A DNA stretch of 64,000 nucleotides from Climacteris rufus. Taxonomy: Eukaryota; Chordata; Aves; Passeriformes; Climacteridae. Shown one piece after another: positions 35,201 to 64,000 of the stretch (the first letter of the stretch is position 1; each line of letters starts with the position of its first letter). The notes below the pieces were generated by a model. It was not told the origin of the DNA. It did not search any database and saw only the letters and a list, made by a program, of their open reading frames with translations. The DNA lies in contig VZRZ01003071.1 in NCBI GenBank assembly GCA_013398175.1, positions 798,808 to 862,807 on the forward strand, written 5' to 3'. The position numbers were made by a program, and so were the translations under genes.

Positions 35201-37860
35201 CTGCTGCAGCTGAGCAGGGCGGGGGCTGGGGAGGCTTTAAAGGGGCTGTGCGAGGATGCTCAGGGAGCTCCTGGCTGCAGACATGGGGGGCAGGTAGGAC
35301 CCGGGCATGCGAGGCAGCGGGGCTCTGGGAGGGAGGGACGGGCTGTGTTGGTGTTGTGGGTGCTGCGGTTCTGCAGCCCGTGCCCGCGGCGAAGGTGCCG
35401 GGCTTTGTCTCGGCTCTCCGGCCCGGTGTGTGCCCGTGCGGCCGGGGCTGAGCTCAGCAGTGTTTGTGTTTGTGCCGTGGCAGCTCCGGCCCGCGCCTTC
35501 AGCGCTGCCCTGGCACTGGCGGGGAGCGGGGCCGGGCCGGGCCCTGGGGAGCCAAGGCGCGGCGCTCCTCGGGCTGTGTCCCTGTGCCGGGGAGCGCTGC
35601 GGGCCCCAGGAGAGCAGAAGTAGCGGCTGTGGTGCAGGGGATCCCCTGCGGGAGCTGTGGAGTTGGGGAATGCGGTTACCGAGGGGTGCTGCCGTGCTGG
35701 GGGCGGCAGAAGCCGCGGCACTGAGTGCAACCCAGTGTCAGTCTAAGGGTGTGTGTGCTGAAAGCCCTGGTGCCTGCAGGGAACTGCACCTCTTCGCTGC
35801 TCTTCTATGGCTTTGCTCTGGAGGTAGTGAGAGAAAACAGGTCGGTTTTGTATTTGAAAACTGTGGTGTGCTTTAGTGCTGTGTGCTTTCACTCCTGTGA
35901 GGCAAACATCACCTTCACTTACCTGTCTGTAGGAGTGCGTGATGGTGCATACTCTCCCACATTACAGTCCAATACGTACCTGCAGTGTGTCAGTGTAATA
36001 TAATTAGGGTCGGTTCTGTAATTTTATTTCTGCGCTGATGTTCACTGGGAAGCCAGTGCTGTTGCTGTACCAGTCTGCACTCATGGAAGTTGCTCATGAG
36101 CTAATGTGGCTTTCAAAAAAAGTTGTATTTGTGGTGTGTAAGAGTGGGAACCGTTCTTTGCTTTGTAATTAGGATAGGATGAGGAGGGGTGTTACCAGTG
36201 ACAGTGTAAACACTTACCTTGACAAACACACAAACCTATCGCTGACTCTGAGTCTTGCTGTCTTCACACATCTCTCTGCTGCCAGTAACTGGAGCAGCAG
36301 CAGAACAGGAGTAGGAAATTGCGATTTCCTGTGAACAAGGCTGGCCATGGGTAGTTGAGGATGTCACAGGGAACAATGTATACGTTTTACTGCTTGGCTG
36401 CTGAGCAAAGAATTTCCACTGGTCAGATGCTGGTCTGAGTTATCTGAAATATTTCAGGGTTTGGGTTTTTTTTTCCTGCATTGCAGGTCTGTTTTGAATT
36501 TTGTCAACAACCCTTGACTTGATACCAGTTTAAAACCAATATTGTTACTTTTGTTCTGGGCTTTTGTGAGCATATTCTGGTAGAATTTGCTTTCAGATAT
36601 GGTGAATAATCCTTTCTCCCTGCCCCAGTAACCCTCTATATCCTATTTAATTGACATAAAGTAGGATTTTGTCGTCTGTAAAAAACCCTGCAGTGGTGGG
36701 AAAGAAAACAGAACTTCAACTGTAATGTTGGAAAGGGACATTGGAGAGGAACCATTGCTCATGAAGTGCCATGCCTGGGATCAACAGAGGTGTTCCTAGA
36801 CCCTGCTGTGGTGGCAGCTGTAGGATAAAGAGCAGTTTGATAAATAAACCCTTGTTCTGATGTAGCTTATGCTTCCCCCCCGCCCCCTTTTTTCAGCAAT
36901 AATTATTTGACTAACAGAGTGAAACATCCTGTCCTGTGTGAAAGGCCACAAAAATAGTTCTGCTAGAAAGCCTAGACTTTTGGGGTGAGATCAGCTCCTG
37001 TCTGGCTGGGCAGCACGTAGGTGCCCTATGAGAGGAACCCAGGTGGTGTGGGGACCATGTGCTTGGCAGCCTGCCTCCTGCCAGCCCCATGCCATGTCCC
37101 GTGCCATTGGCTCCAGCTGGGGGGGTAAGGTTGGGCAGCTCAGCTTTTTGTCAGCTGGGCAGGGGCAGCGAGCCCAGCTGCACCCCACCAGCTTTTGCTG
37201 ATGCCTCAGGCCCTGGAGGCTGTGCTGGGTCCTGCAAAGTGTTTGCTGTGGGGACAGCGGGGAAGGACACAAACCTACTCTTCTGAGCCCTTGGAAATAA
37301 GGGGTTAAAACATTAATTATGACACACCATGAAATTACGAGCCTCATATAACACAACAAAGATTTCATCAGACGCTTAAGAAAGCAAGGCTAGCTCCTCC
37401 CATTTCTTTTTATAACCATGAATTTTAAGTCCCACTGTGGATCAAAAGAATGTGGGCAAGAATCATCTGAAACTGGATACTTTTCTATGTAAGGTTTTGA
37501 AACGGCGCAGTTGATTTAAGCAATTCTTCAGCTGAGTGTTTTGCGATGCAATGTTTTTCTGCCCTCTTCCCGACGGGCTGTGCCAGCCTGTGTACCCCCC
37601 CGGGGCACTGCAGCCTTGGGTCAGGACAGCTGTGGCATGCACAATGTTTACCGACTCCTCGATATGGGAAAACAAAGCTTTCATTCCTGGGCTATGGAAA
37701 ACTTCTGCCGATGAATCCACGCCCTCTCTCCGGGGAGGAAAACATAACAAACGTTAATGTCTCTTCAGCCTTTTATGCCTGGTATATTAATCACCCAAAG
37801 AGGGCTCATGACTTTCCCCTGTTCCAGTTTGCATTTGCCCTCTAACTACTGGGAGGAGTC
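32245..37860. other. Intergenic region ADIRF-FAM25A
   Basis: About 5.6 kb without a recognised protein exon. Its one clear landmark is the CpG island at about 35.25-35.72 kb. Long open frames at 34.7-35.9 kb on both strands follow from high G+C and are not taken as genes. Confidence 0.6.
35250..35720. promoter_or_regulatory. CpG island, orphan promoter candidate
   Basis: G+C and CpG rise sharply here (runs such as cccgcggcg, ccggcccgg, ggccgggccggg, aggcgcggcgc) against CpG-poor flanks. A ttTAAA element at 35236-35241 is followed by an ATG at 35256 and a good donor, cag|gtagga, after 35293, so a first exon on the plus strand is possible. No matching downstream coding exon was identified. It lies 3.5 kb after ADIRF and 2.2 kb before the FAM25A TATA box. 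It could be an alternative FAM25A start, a noncoding RNA start in either direction, or an enhancer. Confidence 0.6.
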
Positions 37861-37870
37861 CTGCTTTGTC

Positions 37871-37878
37871 TATAAAAA
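37871..37878 (+). promoter_or_regulatory. FAM25A TATA box
   Basis: TATAAAAA, 87 bases before the first codon of the ATG at 37965. It predicts a start near 37900 and a leader of about 65 bases. The arrangement mirrors that of ADIRF (97 bases there). Confidence 0.75.
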
Positions 37879-37964
37879 GCTGCACTTTGCCAAACAGTGT
37901 AACAGAACCGAACTTAGGGATTCACTCGCCCATCTCATCCGGGGAGAGAGGACCGAGCGCAGCC

Positions 37965-38034
37965 ATGTTCGGCATTGGGAAGAAGCTTGCTGAGGAAGCT
38001 GTGCAACAAGCTGAGAGTGCTGCACAGGTGGCAG
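37965..38034 (+). CDS. FAM25A: FAM25A coding exon 1 (residues 1-24)
   Basis: 70 nt ending after the first base of codon 24, donor gtaaat. It encodes MFGIGKKLAEEA and VQQAESAAQVA. Confidence 0.9.
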
Positions 38035-41000
38035 GTAAATACAAATCGCTGCTTTCCCTCCTCCTGTGACTTGGGTGTTAAAATATTTGCCCTGCTCCCG
38101 CCCCCGCTGCTGGGAGCAAATCTGCCCCTAGGGCATGAGCTCTATAGATGCTGCCCTCAGGGGTGGGGTCAGCACATCCTGTCATCTCCAAGCCCTCTAA
38201 CACTATAGGAAATGAAGGTCTGGTATTAACTACTCGGTTTCCAACAACTGTTCCTATTCTGGCTCATACTGTGTGGGTGCCTAGATGATGCACAGACGAC
38301 AGGACAGCAGAAAGCCGAGACAGGAGGTGAGGCAGCTTATTTAGGGGTTTGCTTCCTAATCTGAACAGCCACGATAACTAAGAGTTTCGTAGTAGTGTAG
38401 TGTATTGGCTCCTGAAGCTCTGAGGGCTCTGATCTGCCCGGGGCTGCACAGAGAGGCACAGTTAAGTCCCCAGCTGTCAGTGCTCCAGCCCTGCCAGCAC
38501 CGCAGCCACGCACCCCACCGAAGGCACAAGTGCAGTTGCAAGGGTCAGGGTACCCAAAACAAATTCAGTCCTACAGAGAGTTTTGCTGAACTAACCCCAA
38601 AGTTAAATGGTGTCACTACATCAGCCATTGTTTGTGGAGCTTTAACATGGAGACCAACACTACCGAGATTCCCAAAATGTTTGTGCTTAGTACGTAAGCA
38701 CTGGAAACTGTTTCATATTTCTTTACATGACATTTAAGTAAACTCTTCGAACCAGTTATTTTGCCTGTGACTTCAATTGCAGTAGAAATACTACTTGTGG
38801 GTTATGTGCCCAGCGAAGCAAGTGGGAAGCCTGCTATTTATTTACTATTACTTGGTTCAGTTTGCTAGGAAGATGAAAGATGCATAATACCACAGTCACC
38901 CCCTGTTCTAAGGAATTTGGGTTTATTCTTAATTCGGATATTTTTTTATGCTGAAGTATGAAAGAAACACACCAGGATGTGGGCAACTGGAGGGGAACCA
39001 TCCATTTTTCAAATGAAGATTTCTTTCTGTCTTTGTTGTAGAGTAGCCCTAGAAATGCATATTTTGTGGAGGTTTTTTGATGTTCCTAACTTCTTTAACA
39101 TCAGGGGAACATCTACTGTTTCCTGTGCTGAAAGCCAATATGGATGTTTTAGAAGTGGCATTTGTCATCTTGAAAGGAGCTGAGTAGTAATCTCAATCAG
39201 CTGATGGAACTAAGTGTTTAGGAGTCAACAGACTAAGAGCAAAGTTTATAAATAGTAGCTGCACTCCTCCCCCCTGTCCCAAGCACTTGAAGCTGAACCA
39301 GTTCTTTGGATATCATCAGTGTGAAGCCCTTTGCCTGGACCGTGCACACATTTTCTCAGCAAGTCCTGCAGTGCAGCATGGCTCTTCCAGCTGGAGTTGG
39401 ATCCTGGAGCTACTATGGGAAGTCCCAGGCTCTAGCCTGACTTTGGACACTCCTGTGCAATCTGAACATGCCTCAATGACAGGCAGTAAATACACAGCAC
39501 GTGATGCTGAACTTGTCACACCACTGTTAGTACTGCACTGACTCCTGGAAGGATTTTAAAGTACCCTCTAAACCCCTATTTAAATGAGAGTAAAGGGAGT
39601 TTAATGCCAGATTTCAACTAAACCAAGACTGTCCAACTGGTGGTTCTGCAACTATTAATTACCTTGTTTCTGAACTACTTCTGTTGTGCCTGCACGTGCC
39701 CTGAAGGTACAGTTCCATGGGCTATTGCCAAGTACAGAGTGGCACAACTGGGCTTTGCAAGTATCTAAAATTAGCACCTATCCCATGGGTCCTGAAAGGA
39801 GTCACGAACTCGGCCGTGACCCAAGACTGCTATGGGAAGCACTTTCCTTAGCTGCACCTTGTGAGCAGTGAACATCATTCACATTAGGAAACTGCAGCAA
39901 GGGATGATGTGTAATGATAATTAGCATGTCTTTTAAGCAGTAGAAAGTGTCCTATAAGCTCAAGGTGAAATAGGCCACTGGTTTTTACAAGACAGCCACT
40001 GTTGAAGAGCCATTCAATGCAAGCCTTGCATTCAGACCTTTGAAGTTTTAGACACTCCCCTTCCACTTAAATGTCTTTCCTCATCTCAGCATTTCTCTGT
40101 CCTGCCATGTCCACAGGAAATCTGTCTTGCTCAGTCAGCCCACCACTTCAGTATCTGTTTGCAGAACACATTTATGGTGTTTTTTTAAAAAGTAGTATTT
40201 GGAGCCAGGGGTAATAAAACAAATACAGGTCCAATGCAAAGCCATTTGCTTCTGACTCTGTGAGCAAGATTTCCCTAATCATAGCTGCTGGAAGCCAATC
40301 ATCCAAACATTTGCCACTGTTTTCTAGGCTGCAGGGCTTTAAGACAATACCTTCTCTTGCTCTTAATTTCTCAGTATCTCTTCTATTGAACACTTCCATG
40401 CCTTTGAAACTAGTCTGGTCTCCTACAGAATACATTTTCTTTAGGTACAAGAGCAAGTATTAGACTAACCACTAAACTTTGGATGTGCTGGTCTCACAGC
40501 ATGCCAATTCACACCATGAACATCAGTTTATGTGGCTGGCAAGAGAATCTTTACCAACCAAACTGTCCCAGTCTGCTCTCAGCAGATCCTAGCCAGGCTC
40601 AGGAAAAGGAAGGTTTCATTGCACCCAATTCTCTACTAGGGCTTGTTTCTTGATAGTGTAATGACACAAATCAACACCCATAATCTTCATCTATACCCAG
40701 ACATGTGGATACTGTGGGGAACTGCAGCCAGAGTCCTAACAGCACCTCTCCCACTAGATCAGGATGCCCACTGTTCATCTTTTAGCCCTGAAACATTTAG
40801 GGAACTCTTCTAAAATGTGACTATTGAATTTAGAACAAGGGTAAAGACTGCTTAATTGACATTTTTTTCTTCTAATTGCAGTGGACACAGTGAGCCAGAC
40901 TGTGCAGCAAGCAGCAGAACAGGCCAAGGGTGCTGGTCAGAAAGGTACGGTGATGTTTGTGTTTATTTTAAAATGTCAGTGAAATCCCAGACAGGGCCCC

Positions 41001-41190
41001 ACAATCCTGCCTTGTTTCTTGTCCCACACCTGGTGGGAAAGGGGAAGCTATGGCAATGATGCTACAGTTACCTTTGTTTTTCTCTTTTAAAGCACTTGAT
41101 GAAGTCTACAAAGTTGCTGAAACCGGTGAAAAAGCTGTAAAAAATGTAGCAAACCAAGCAACTTCATGGGGCAAAAGCTTTGGACAATGA
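37965..41190 (+). CDS. FAM25A: FAM25A orthologue, three exons, 76 aa
   Basis: A family-25 protein of unknown function. The exons are 37965-38034, 40882-40944 and 41093-41190, with phase-1 introns. The product is 76 residues; human FAM25A has 89 as I recall it. It is identified by its start (MFGIGKKLAEEA against human MLGGLGKLAAEG), by an AKxxGxKAxxE core near residue 38 in both, by the FGQ/LGQ end, and by its place between ADIRF and GLUD1. After Met1 it is a chain of 11-mers: 2-12, 13-23, 24-34, 35-45, 46-56 and 57-67, ending EEA, QVA, QQA, QKA, ETG and NQA, then WGKSFGQ. It has no signal peptide, membrane segment or cysteine. The ATG has G at -3. It is a likely tandem paralogue of ADIRF, and could otherwise be listed as ADIRF-like. 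Confidence 0.88.
38035..40881. other. FAM25A intron 1
   Basis: 2847 bases ending in tctaattgcag. It holds the 42-nt cassette exon candidate at 38285-38326; nothing else was recognised. Confidence 0.7.
38285..38326 (+). other. Candidate 42-nt in-frame cassette exon of FAM25A
   Basis: Flanked by ...gtgcctag and gtgagg, it is phase 1 at both ends like the two real introns here. It would insert 14 residues, DDAQTTGQQKAETG, whose Ala/Gln/Lys/Glu/Thr content resembles the rest of the protein. Against it: the pyrimidine tract is weak, 14 residues would break the 11-residue register, and human FAM25A aligns without such an insert. Confidence 0.25.
40882..40944 (+). CDS. FAM25A: FAM25A coding exon 2 (residues 24-45)
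   Basis: 63 nt, phase 1 at both ends, donor gtacgg. It encodes the units VDTVSQTVQQA and AEQAKGAGQKA. Length and phases equal those of ADIRF exon 2. Confidence 0.92.
41093..41190 (+). CDS. FAM25A: FAM25A coding exon 3 (residues 45-76) and stop
   Basis: 98 nt after a short 148-base intron with acceptor cttttaaag. It encodes LDEVYKVAETG, EKAVKNVANQA and the end SWGKSFGQ, with TGA at 41188-41190. Confidence 0.92.
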
Positions 41191-41250
41191 AGAGAAAAAT
41201 GTATCACCACTGAAATTTTTGTAAACAAATTTCTACTACATGTACTCTTA

Positions 41251-41256
41251 AATAAA
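41251..41256 (+). terminator. FAM25A poly(A) signal
   Basis: AATAAA only 61 bases after the stop, with a T/G-containing stretch (tgcttgcatgtattccttt) downstream. The transcript would be short, about 350 bases plus tail. Confidence 0.8.
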
Positions 41257-41704
41257 GACAATACTTATACTCTGACCTGCTTGCATGTATTCCTTTGGAA
41301 TCCTTTGGTTACACATATAAAAAAACCTATTTATAATCACTGGCCTAAAAAGACAGGATTACTGCACAGAGCAGACAGCTGGAGCTGTGCCATGCTACTA
41401 ATGCAAATTGTTTTTTTGGTGGGGTAAGGGCTGGCTCAAAGCATGTAAAGTCAAGCACTTGAGAGCTGGTCTCTCCTTTTGTCACTGAGCCTAAATCCCA
41501 ACCCTGTGTGTACAAGTCTCACAAGCTGAGCACCCAACAGCCCTCTCCAGACAAGGTAAGCACCTGTGTGCCTCTGTGACTGTGTCTGTGCTTCTGATCT
41601 TATTTGTAAAATCACAATTTAGCTCCTGTGTTGAGGAAGGCTGAAGTGTGTTTAAGGTATATGTAAGCACTGTACAACAGCTCTGTGACACTCAAAGCTA
41701 ATGC

Positions 41705-41722
41705 CAGCAGCAGCAGCAGCAG
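41705..41722. repeat. (CAG)6 microsatellite
   Basis: Six perfect CAG units in intergenic DNA, followed by gctgctgcc that could pair with it. Of likely use only as a polymorphic marker. Confidence 0.8.
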
Positions 41723-43582
41723 GATGTGCTGCTGCCAGCAGAGTACTGGGCTCCCCTACCTGCTCAGTGCTGAGCTGGGTCACTGGTGCAACTCCAGCAG
41801 CTCTGCACAGCACAGGCAGGATGGGCAATGCAGCCACACCGTGCCACAGTGGAGGCACTGACCACATCTGCAGGGCTCCTGTCAAACCCACAGAGGGACA
41901 GCAGCCAAAAGAATCGAATGCTAATTCTGAGTAACTCATCAACAACCAGAAAACCACCCCAAAGACCAGAAACACTCTGAGTGCATATGAACTTAGAATT
42001 AAGATCTTAGAATCTGATACTACTCCTCCATTACTAACAGAATAATTTAGAGGTTACTTACCTGGCACCTTGAAATCACAGCAAGAATTTCTGTTGCTCT
42101 GACACTTCTTCCTGATGGTGACAGTTGTCTTCAATGAGAAGAGGTGTAGTACTGCATTCTTTGCTGGGATAAAAAATTATTGTTCTGCTTGCTCTTCTGT
42201 ATAATAGAAATATTTTGCATTTAGTAGTTTGTAGATGGCATGTAACCTTGAAAACTGTAGTTATCATCCTTATATTATTCACTTGCAGCTTTAGAGCACT
42301 TGCTGAGCTGCTCTTTTAACACAAGCTATGCATCTATGCAGTATTAAGTGATGAATGAGAGCTTAGAAACACCTGCTATGGCAAGGATGAGTTTTGTCCT
42401 ATATAGTAGGTGTGGTTCAGAGCAGTTTCACATCTGTTCAAATCTAACTTCAGGTCCTGACTGGCTCCTCGCCAAACACCATAACAAGTTTCTTGGTAAA
42501 TATCTAGTGGCATGTAAGTGAATACAAGCAGTGATAATGTTGTTAGCTGGCAGGTAAGATGTGTGTGGGTACATTATATGTAAGGAGGGTTCAACACCTA
42601 ATTGAAGTTACAGTTTTAGTAAAAAAACCAAAACAGTATTTATAACATGCATCCCAGAGAGTAATTGCTTGTCTCAGCTGTGGCTGGAGCAGAGAAAAGC
42701 CTAGAGCTGCTTTGTACCCAAACCTCTAAAATCACATTAACTCGTAGAAAGTGTACAGAATGTTGCTACTTTCTTCTCTCTGATGTTGTTGCTGGGTCTT
42801 GAGAGGTATGTGCTACAAAATGTGGTAAGGAACATGCAACTCGATTTTTTTCTTAACTGTCTGATCATATTAGGACTGAGGTCAACAAAGCTCAGAACCA
42901 GTGTGAGCCTGCTCTGAAATGATCTCTCACAAGAAGTCTGGGATCACTGATCAGAGTTTGGTTCTTGTGTTTGGCTACAAAGGGCAAATCAGCTGATGTG
43001 CTCTTAAGTCAGGTTCCAAGCATTTGTCTCCTCAAGACTCTCAACTCTTTGATTGAAAGTACCTTAAGTTGTTGTTATACCCACCCTTGGATATCCTTGG
43101 ATTCATGTCTCCACCACTGACTCTGTTAACAAGAGTTCAGTAACCATTGCAATCAAGTTGGCTGAGGAGAGTCAGTCAACTTTAAGGGTTCATCCCTGGG
43201 TTTAGGAAAATCATGCCAGGTGGTAGGTTTGCTTTTTTCCAAGGTGTCCTGGGAAAAGAGGTGTTACTGTATGTGTACATAAGAATAGAGGATGCTAAAG
43301 AAATGGGGTATACAGGCATTGTGCAGGTTTGGCTTTTTTTCCCCTTCCGAGATGGTAGGAGGTAGAAGATATCCCAGTTACCTATCTATGCCAGCTTTCT
43401 GTATGCTCCAGCACTGAAAGGGTCCTGTTTTTCAAGCAGCCAAACTAGGACTGCTTCACTAGCAACAGAGGAAATGAAGCAGAGGAGAGAGAACAATAGT
43501 AAGAATTTTGCTTTAAACCAATTTGCTGCCAGGTAATGCAACACTGCTTTTAAGATTCTTTCTCTTTTTAATAATACAACTG

Positions 43583-43588
43583 TTTATT
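43583..43588 (-). terminator. Possible distal GLUD1 poly(A) signal
   Basis: TTTATT on the plus strand is AATAAA on the minus strand, about 1.8 kb beyond the GLUD1 stop. It would give a long 3' UTR. It is a weaker candidate than the proximal site because nothing else supports it. Confidence 0.3.
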
Positions 43589-45247
43589 TTGTAAGCTTTT
43601 AGCCTCTAAGTTTTAGCTACAATTGGTCAAAGCTGAATTGTTAAAATCATAACTTTGTTTTACTATATAATAGATTATGTAAAAACTGCACTGGAGAATA
43701 TGATCCAGGATACAGATCTTGTGTTTAGAGATCCACACCTTGATCACAATAATTCTCTCAAGCTCAAGGAGTTAACATCTAAAAAAAAAAAAGTGTACAT
43801 ATATATGCTGCACTTAGGTGATCTGTAATACTTTTACAACCCTAGATGTCAGCATATATGATGGAGTAAGCCACTAATTAAATGCATTACACGGGTTCAT
43901 TGCTCCATGTTAACTACTAGAATAGTTCTTCACACAAATTTGACAGGACATGCTAAAAACACCTGAAATTATTTACCAAACATATCCAACCTCAGAAGCC
44001 TTGCTGATAGGCAAGTTCAAGAGACAGAAATCTGTATTAGTGAGGCCCTTAAGATAACTCAGGGACAGTATCTTAGCTGTGGGCATGTAATGAACAGACA
44101 AGTGTGCTGTGAGGATTTGCAGATTGATTGTATCTATAGAAAGCTATTGCTTGAAATACAAAACAGTAATACACCAGCATAGTAGGTTTGGAAAGGTCAA
44201 CTTTTTTTTTTTAATAACTGCTCTCTCTCCAGGTTATGTCATGCAGTTACAAAGTAGTTAGGAAAAGCATGAGTTTCTGGGAGGGACTAATTGTCTTTTT
44301 AAAAAAAACATTCATATTCATTACATAAATAACATCTGGCACTTCAAGGGGACTCCAAGGGACAAAAGCCTTACACTTCAAAAACTGTGCTTGATCCAAT
44401 ATTTTGTTGAGGTCCAGTTTGTTGTACTCTAATATGTTCAAAACTTTCAAGACCTCCTGATGACAAAAAAAAAGGCTGTGTGTGTTAAAGACAGTGGATT
44501 AAGTTTATAGCAGCATTCTAGCTCCTCTGTGGTTTGGCCAATGATTTCTGGGTTCAGTTTCACTCTAGTTGTTCACTGAGGCAGTATCTAATTTTCAGAA
44601 AGCCTCTGAAAGGAAAAGACTGAAAAAGAATTCCAAAAAACCTAAGTATGATTGCTTACCAAAATCAGAATATCCCTTTTTTTTAAAAAAGGAAAGAACC
44701 TATAGTCAGAATAGTTATGTAGATACTTGATTAAAAACATAACTAGAGTTGCTCAATAGTTTCAGCTTATAAAAATATTAGTCTGTCAGCGCTACAAACT
44801 TCATGATAGTCAAACTAGCTTGAACAAGCGAGAAAAGGCAGTCCTGTAACAGTAGCACAGTTAAAGAAAAAATATTGCCTAAAGAGAATCAGGCCTGAAG
44901 CTTTACTACAAATAAAAACTAGACTCCTATCAAAGTTAATCCCTGCTGGAGGCCCATTCTTCCTTTGACAATGCCACAGCATTGATCATACAAGGCCTTA
45001 CTGAAAGTGCTGAAGCCAAAATTATGTCATTAAACAAAAGTGCATGAAGTAACAATGAGCTAAGTGCTCATATAGTACAGTATCTGATCTGAAGTCTGAG
45101 AAGTGGCTCAGATGGCAAGACCACTCTTTCATACATCAAATGTACCATTTTGTTTTGTAGGCGAAACACCCAGAATGGCCCCCACAAGTGCAGATGAACT
45201 GTTATCTTCAGATACATACTTGTATACAATTTCCTAATCCATGGATT

Positions 45248-45253
45248 TTTATT
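45248..45253 (-). terminator. Proximal GLUD1 poly(A) signal
   Basis: AATAAA on the minus strand, 164 bases beyond the stop codon, followed by a moderately GT-rich stretch. It predicts a 3' UTR of about 190 bases. Confidence 0.6.
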
Positions 45254-45416
45254 GTAAAAAAGACTAGTTTGGAACTGAAACTAATTGAGAATAGAATCCA
45301 CTATAATGTCAGAAGAAAAGAAAATTTTGTGGTTACATGTAAACTTGTGATAAGCTTTCTCAAGAAGAGGGTACAGCGAGGTGGGGGGGATACAACAAGG
45401 AGCAGTGATGGCCTGT

Positions 45417-64000
<18,584 letters not shown>

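Larger units (their letters stand above)
41290..45247. other. Region between convergent FAM25A and GLUD1
   Basis: About 4 kb without a recognised exon. It has a (CAG)6 run at 41705-41722. Part of it may be GLUD1 3' UTR on the minus strand if the distal signal at 43583 is used. Confidence 0.6.

Noticed and set aside
35307..35876. 189-codon plus-strand frame and a 156-codon minus-strand frame over the CpG island
   Set aside because: High G+C depletes stop codons in all frames. The products are Gly/Ala/Arg/Pro-rich with no recognisable family.

Overview
The window is vertebrate nuclear DNA, almost certainly from a bird. Four multi-exon genes with GT/AG introns can be read base by base. Their order, SNCG - ADIRF - FAM25A - GLUD1, matches the known human 10q23.2 order apart from the primate AGAP11 copy. 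A CR1 LINE with an avian-type 3' end and the short introns (12 of the 13 expected GLUD1 coding exons in about 16 kb) point to a bird. The species cannot be fixed from the sequence.

Layout. 1-5662: upstream of SNCG, no gene recognised. 5663-21288 (+): gamma-synuclein, five coding exons, 133 residues, poly(A) signal at 21626. About 21650-28960: intergenic, with one small CpG cluster. 29113-31784 (+): ADIRF, three exons, 76 residues, CCAAT and TATA boxes upstream, poly(A) signal at 32217. About 32245-37860: intergenic, holding an unexplained CpG island at about 35.25-35.72 kb. 37965-41190 (+): the FAM25A orthologue, three exons, also 76 residues, TATA box at 37871, poly(A) signal at 41251. 45417-61686 (-): exons 13 to 2 of mitochondrial glutamate dehydrogenase GLUD1. 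Exon 1 (mitochondrial presequence and N-terminus) lies beyond the right edge. FAM25A and GLUD1 converge.

How the genes relate. SNCG, ADIRF and FAM25A lie head to tail and encode small Ala/Lys/Gln/Glu-rich proteins made of 11-residue amphipathic units, a type that folds as a helix on lipid surfaces. ADIRF and FAM25A align through five consecutive 11-mers without a gap, share phase-1 introns around an internal exon of exactly 63 nt, and end in the same aromatic-Gly-Lys-x-aromatic-Gly motif. The first SNCG intron is also phase 1 and falls at an 11-mer boundary. The most interesting reading of the window is therefore an old tandem family of 11-mer proteins next to an unrelated mitochondrial enzyme gene. 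GLUD1 itself is ordinary and intact over the part present. Other points worth a second look are a possible 42-nt cassette exon in FAM25A, two overlapping splice donors in SNCG exon 4 that change the C-terminus, the orphan CpG island, and a nearly perfect 19-bp hairpin in a GLUD1 intron.
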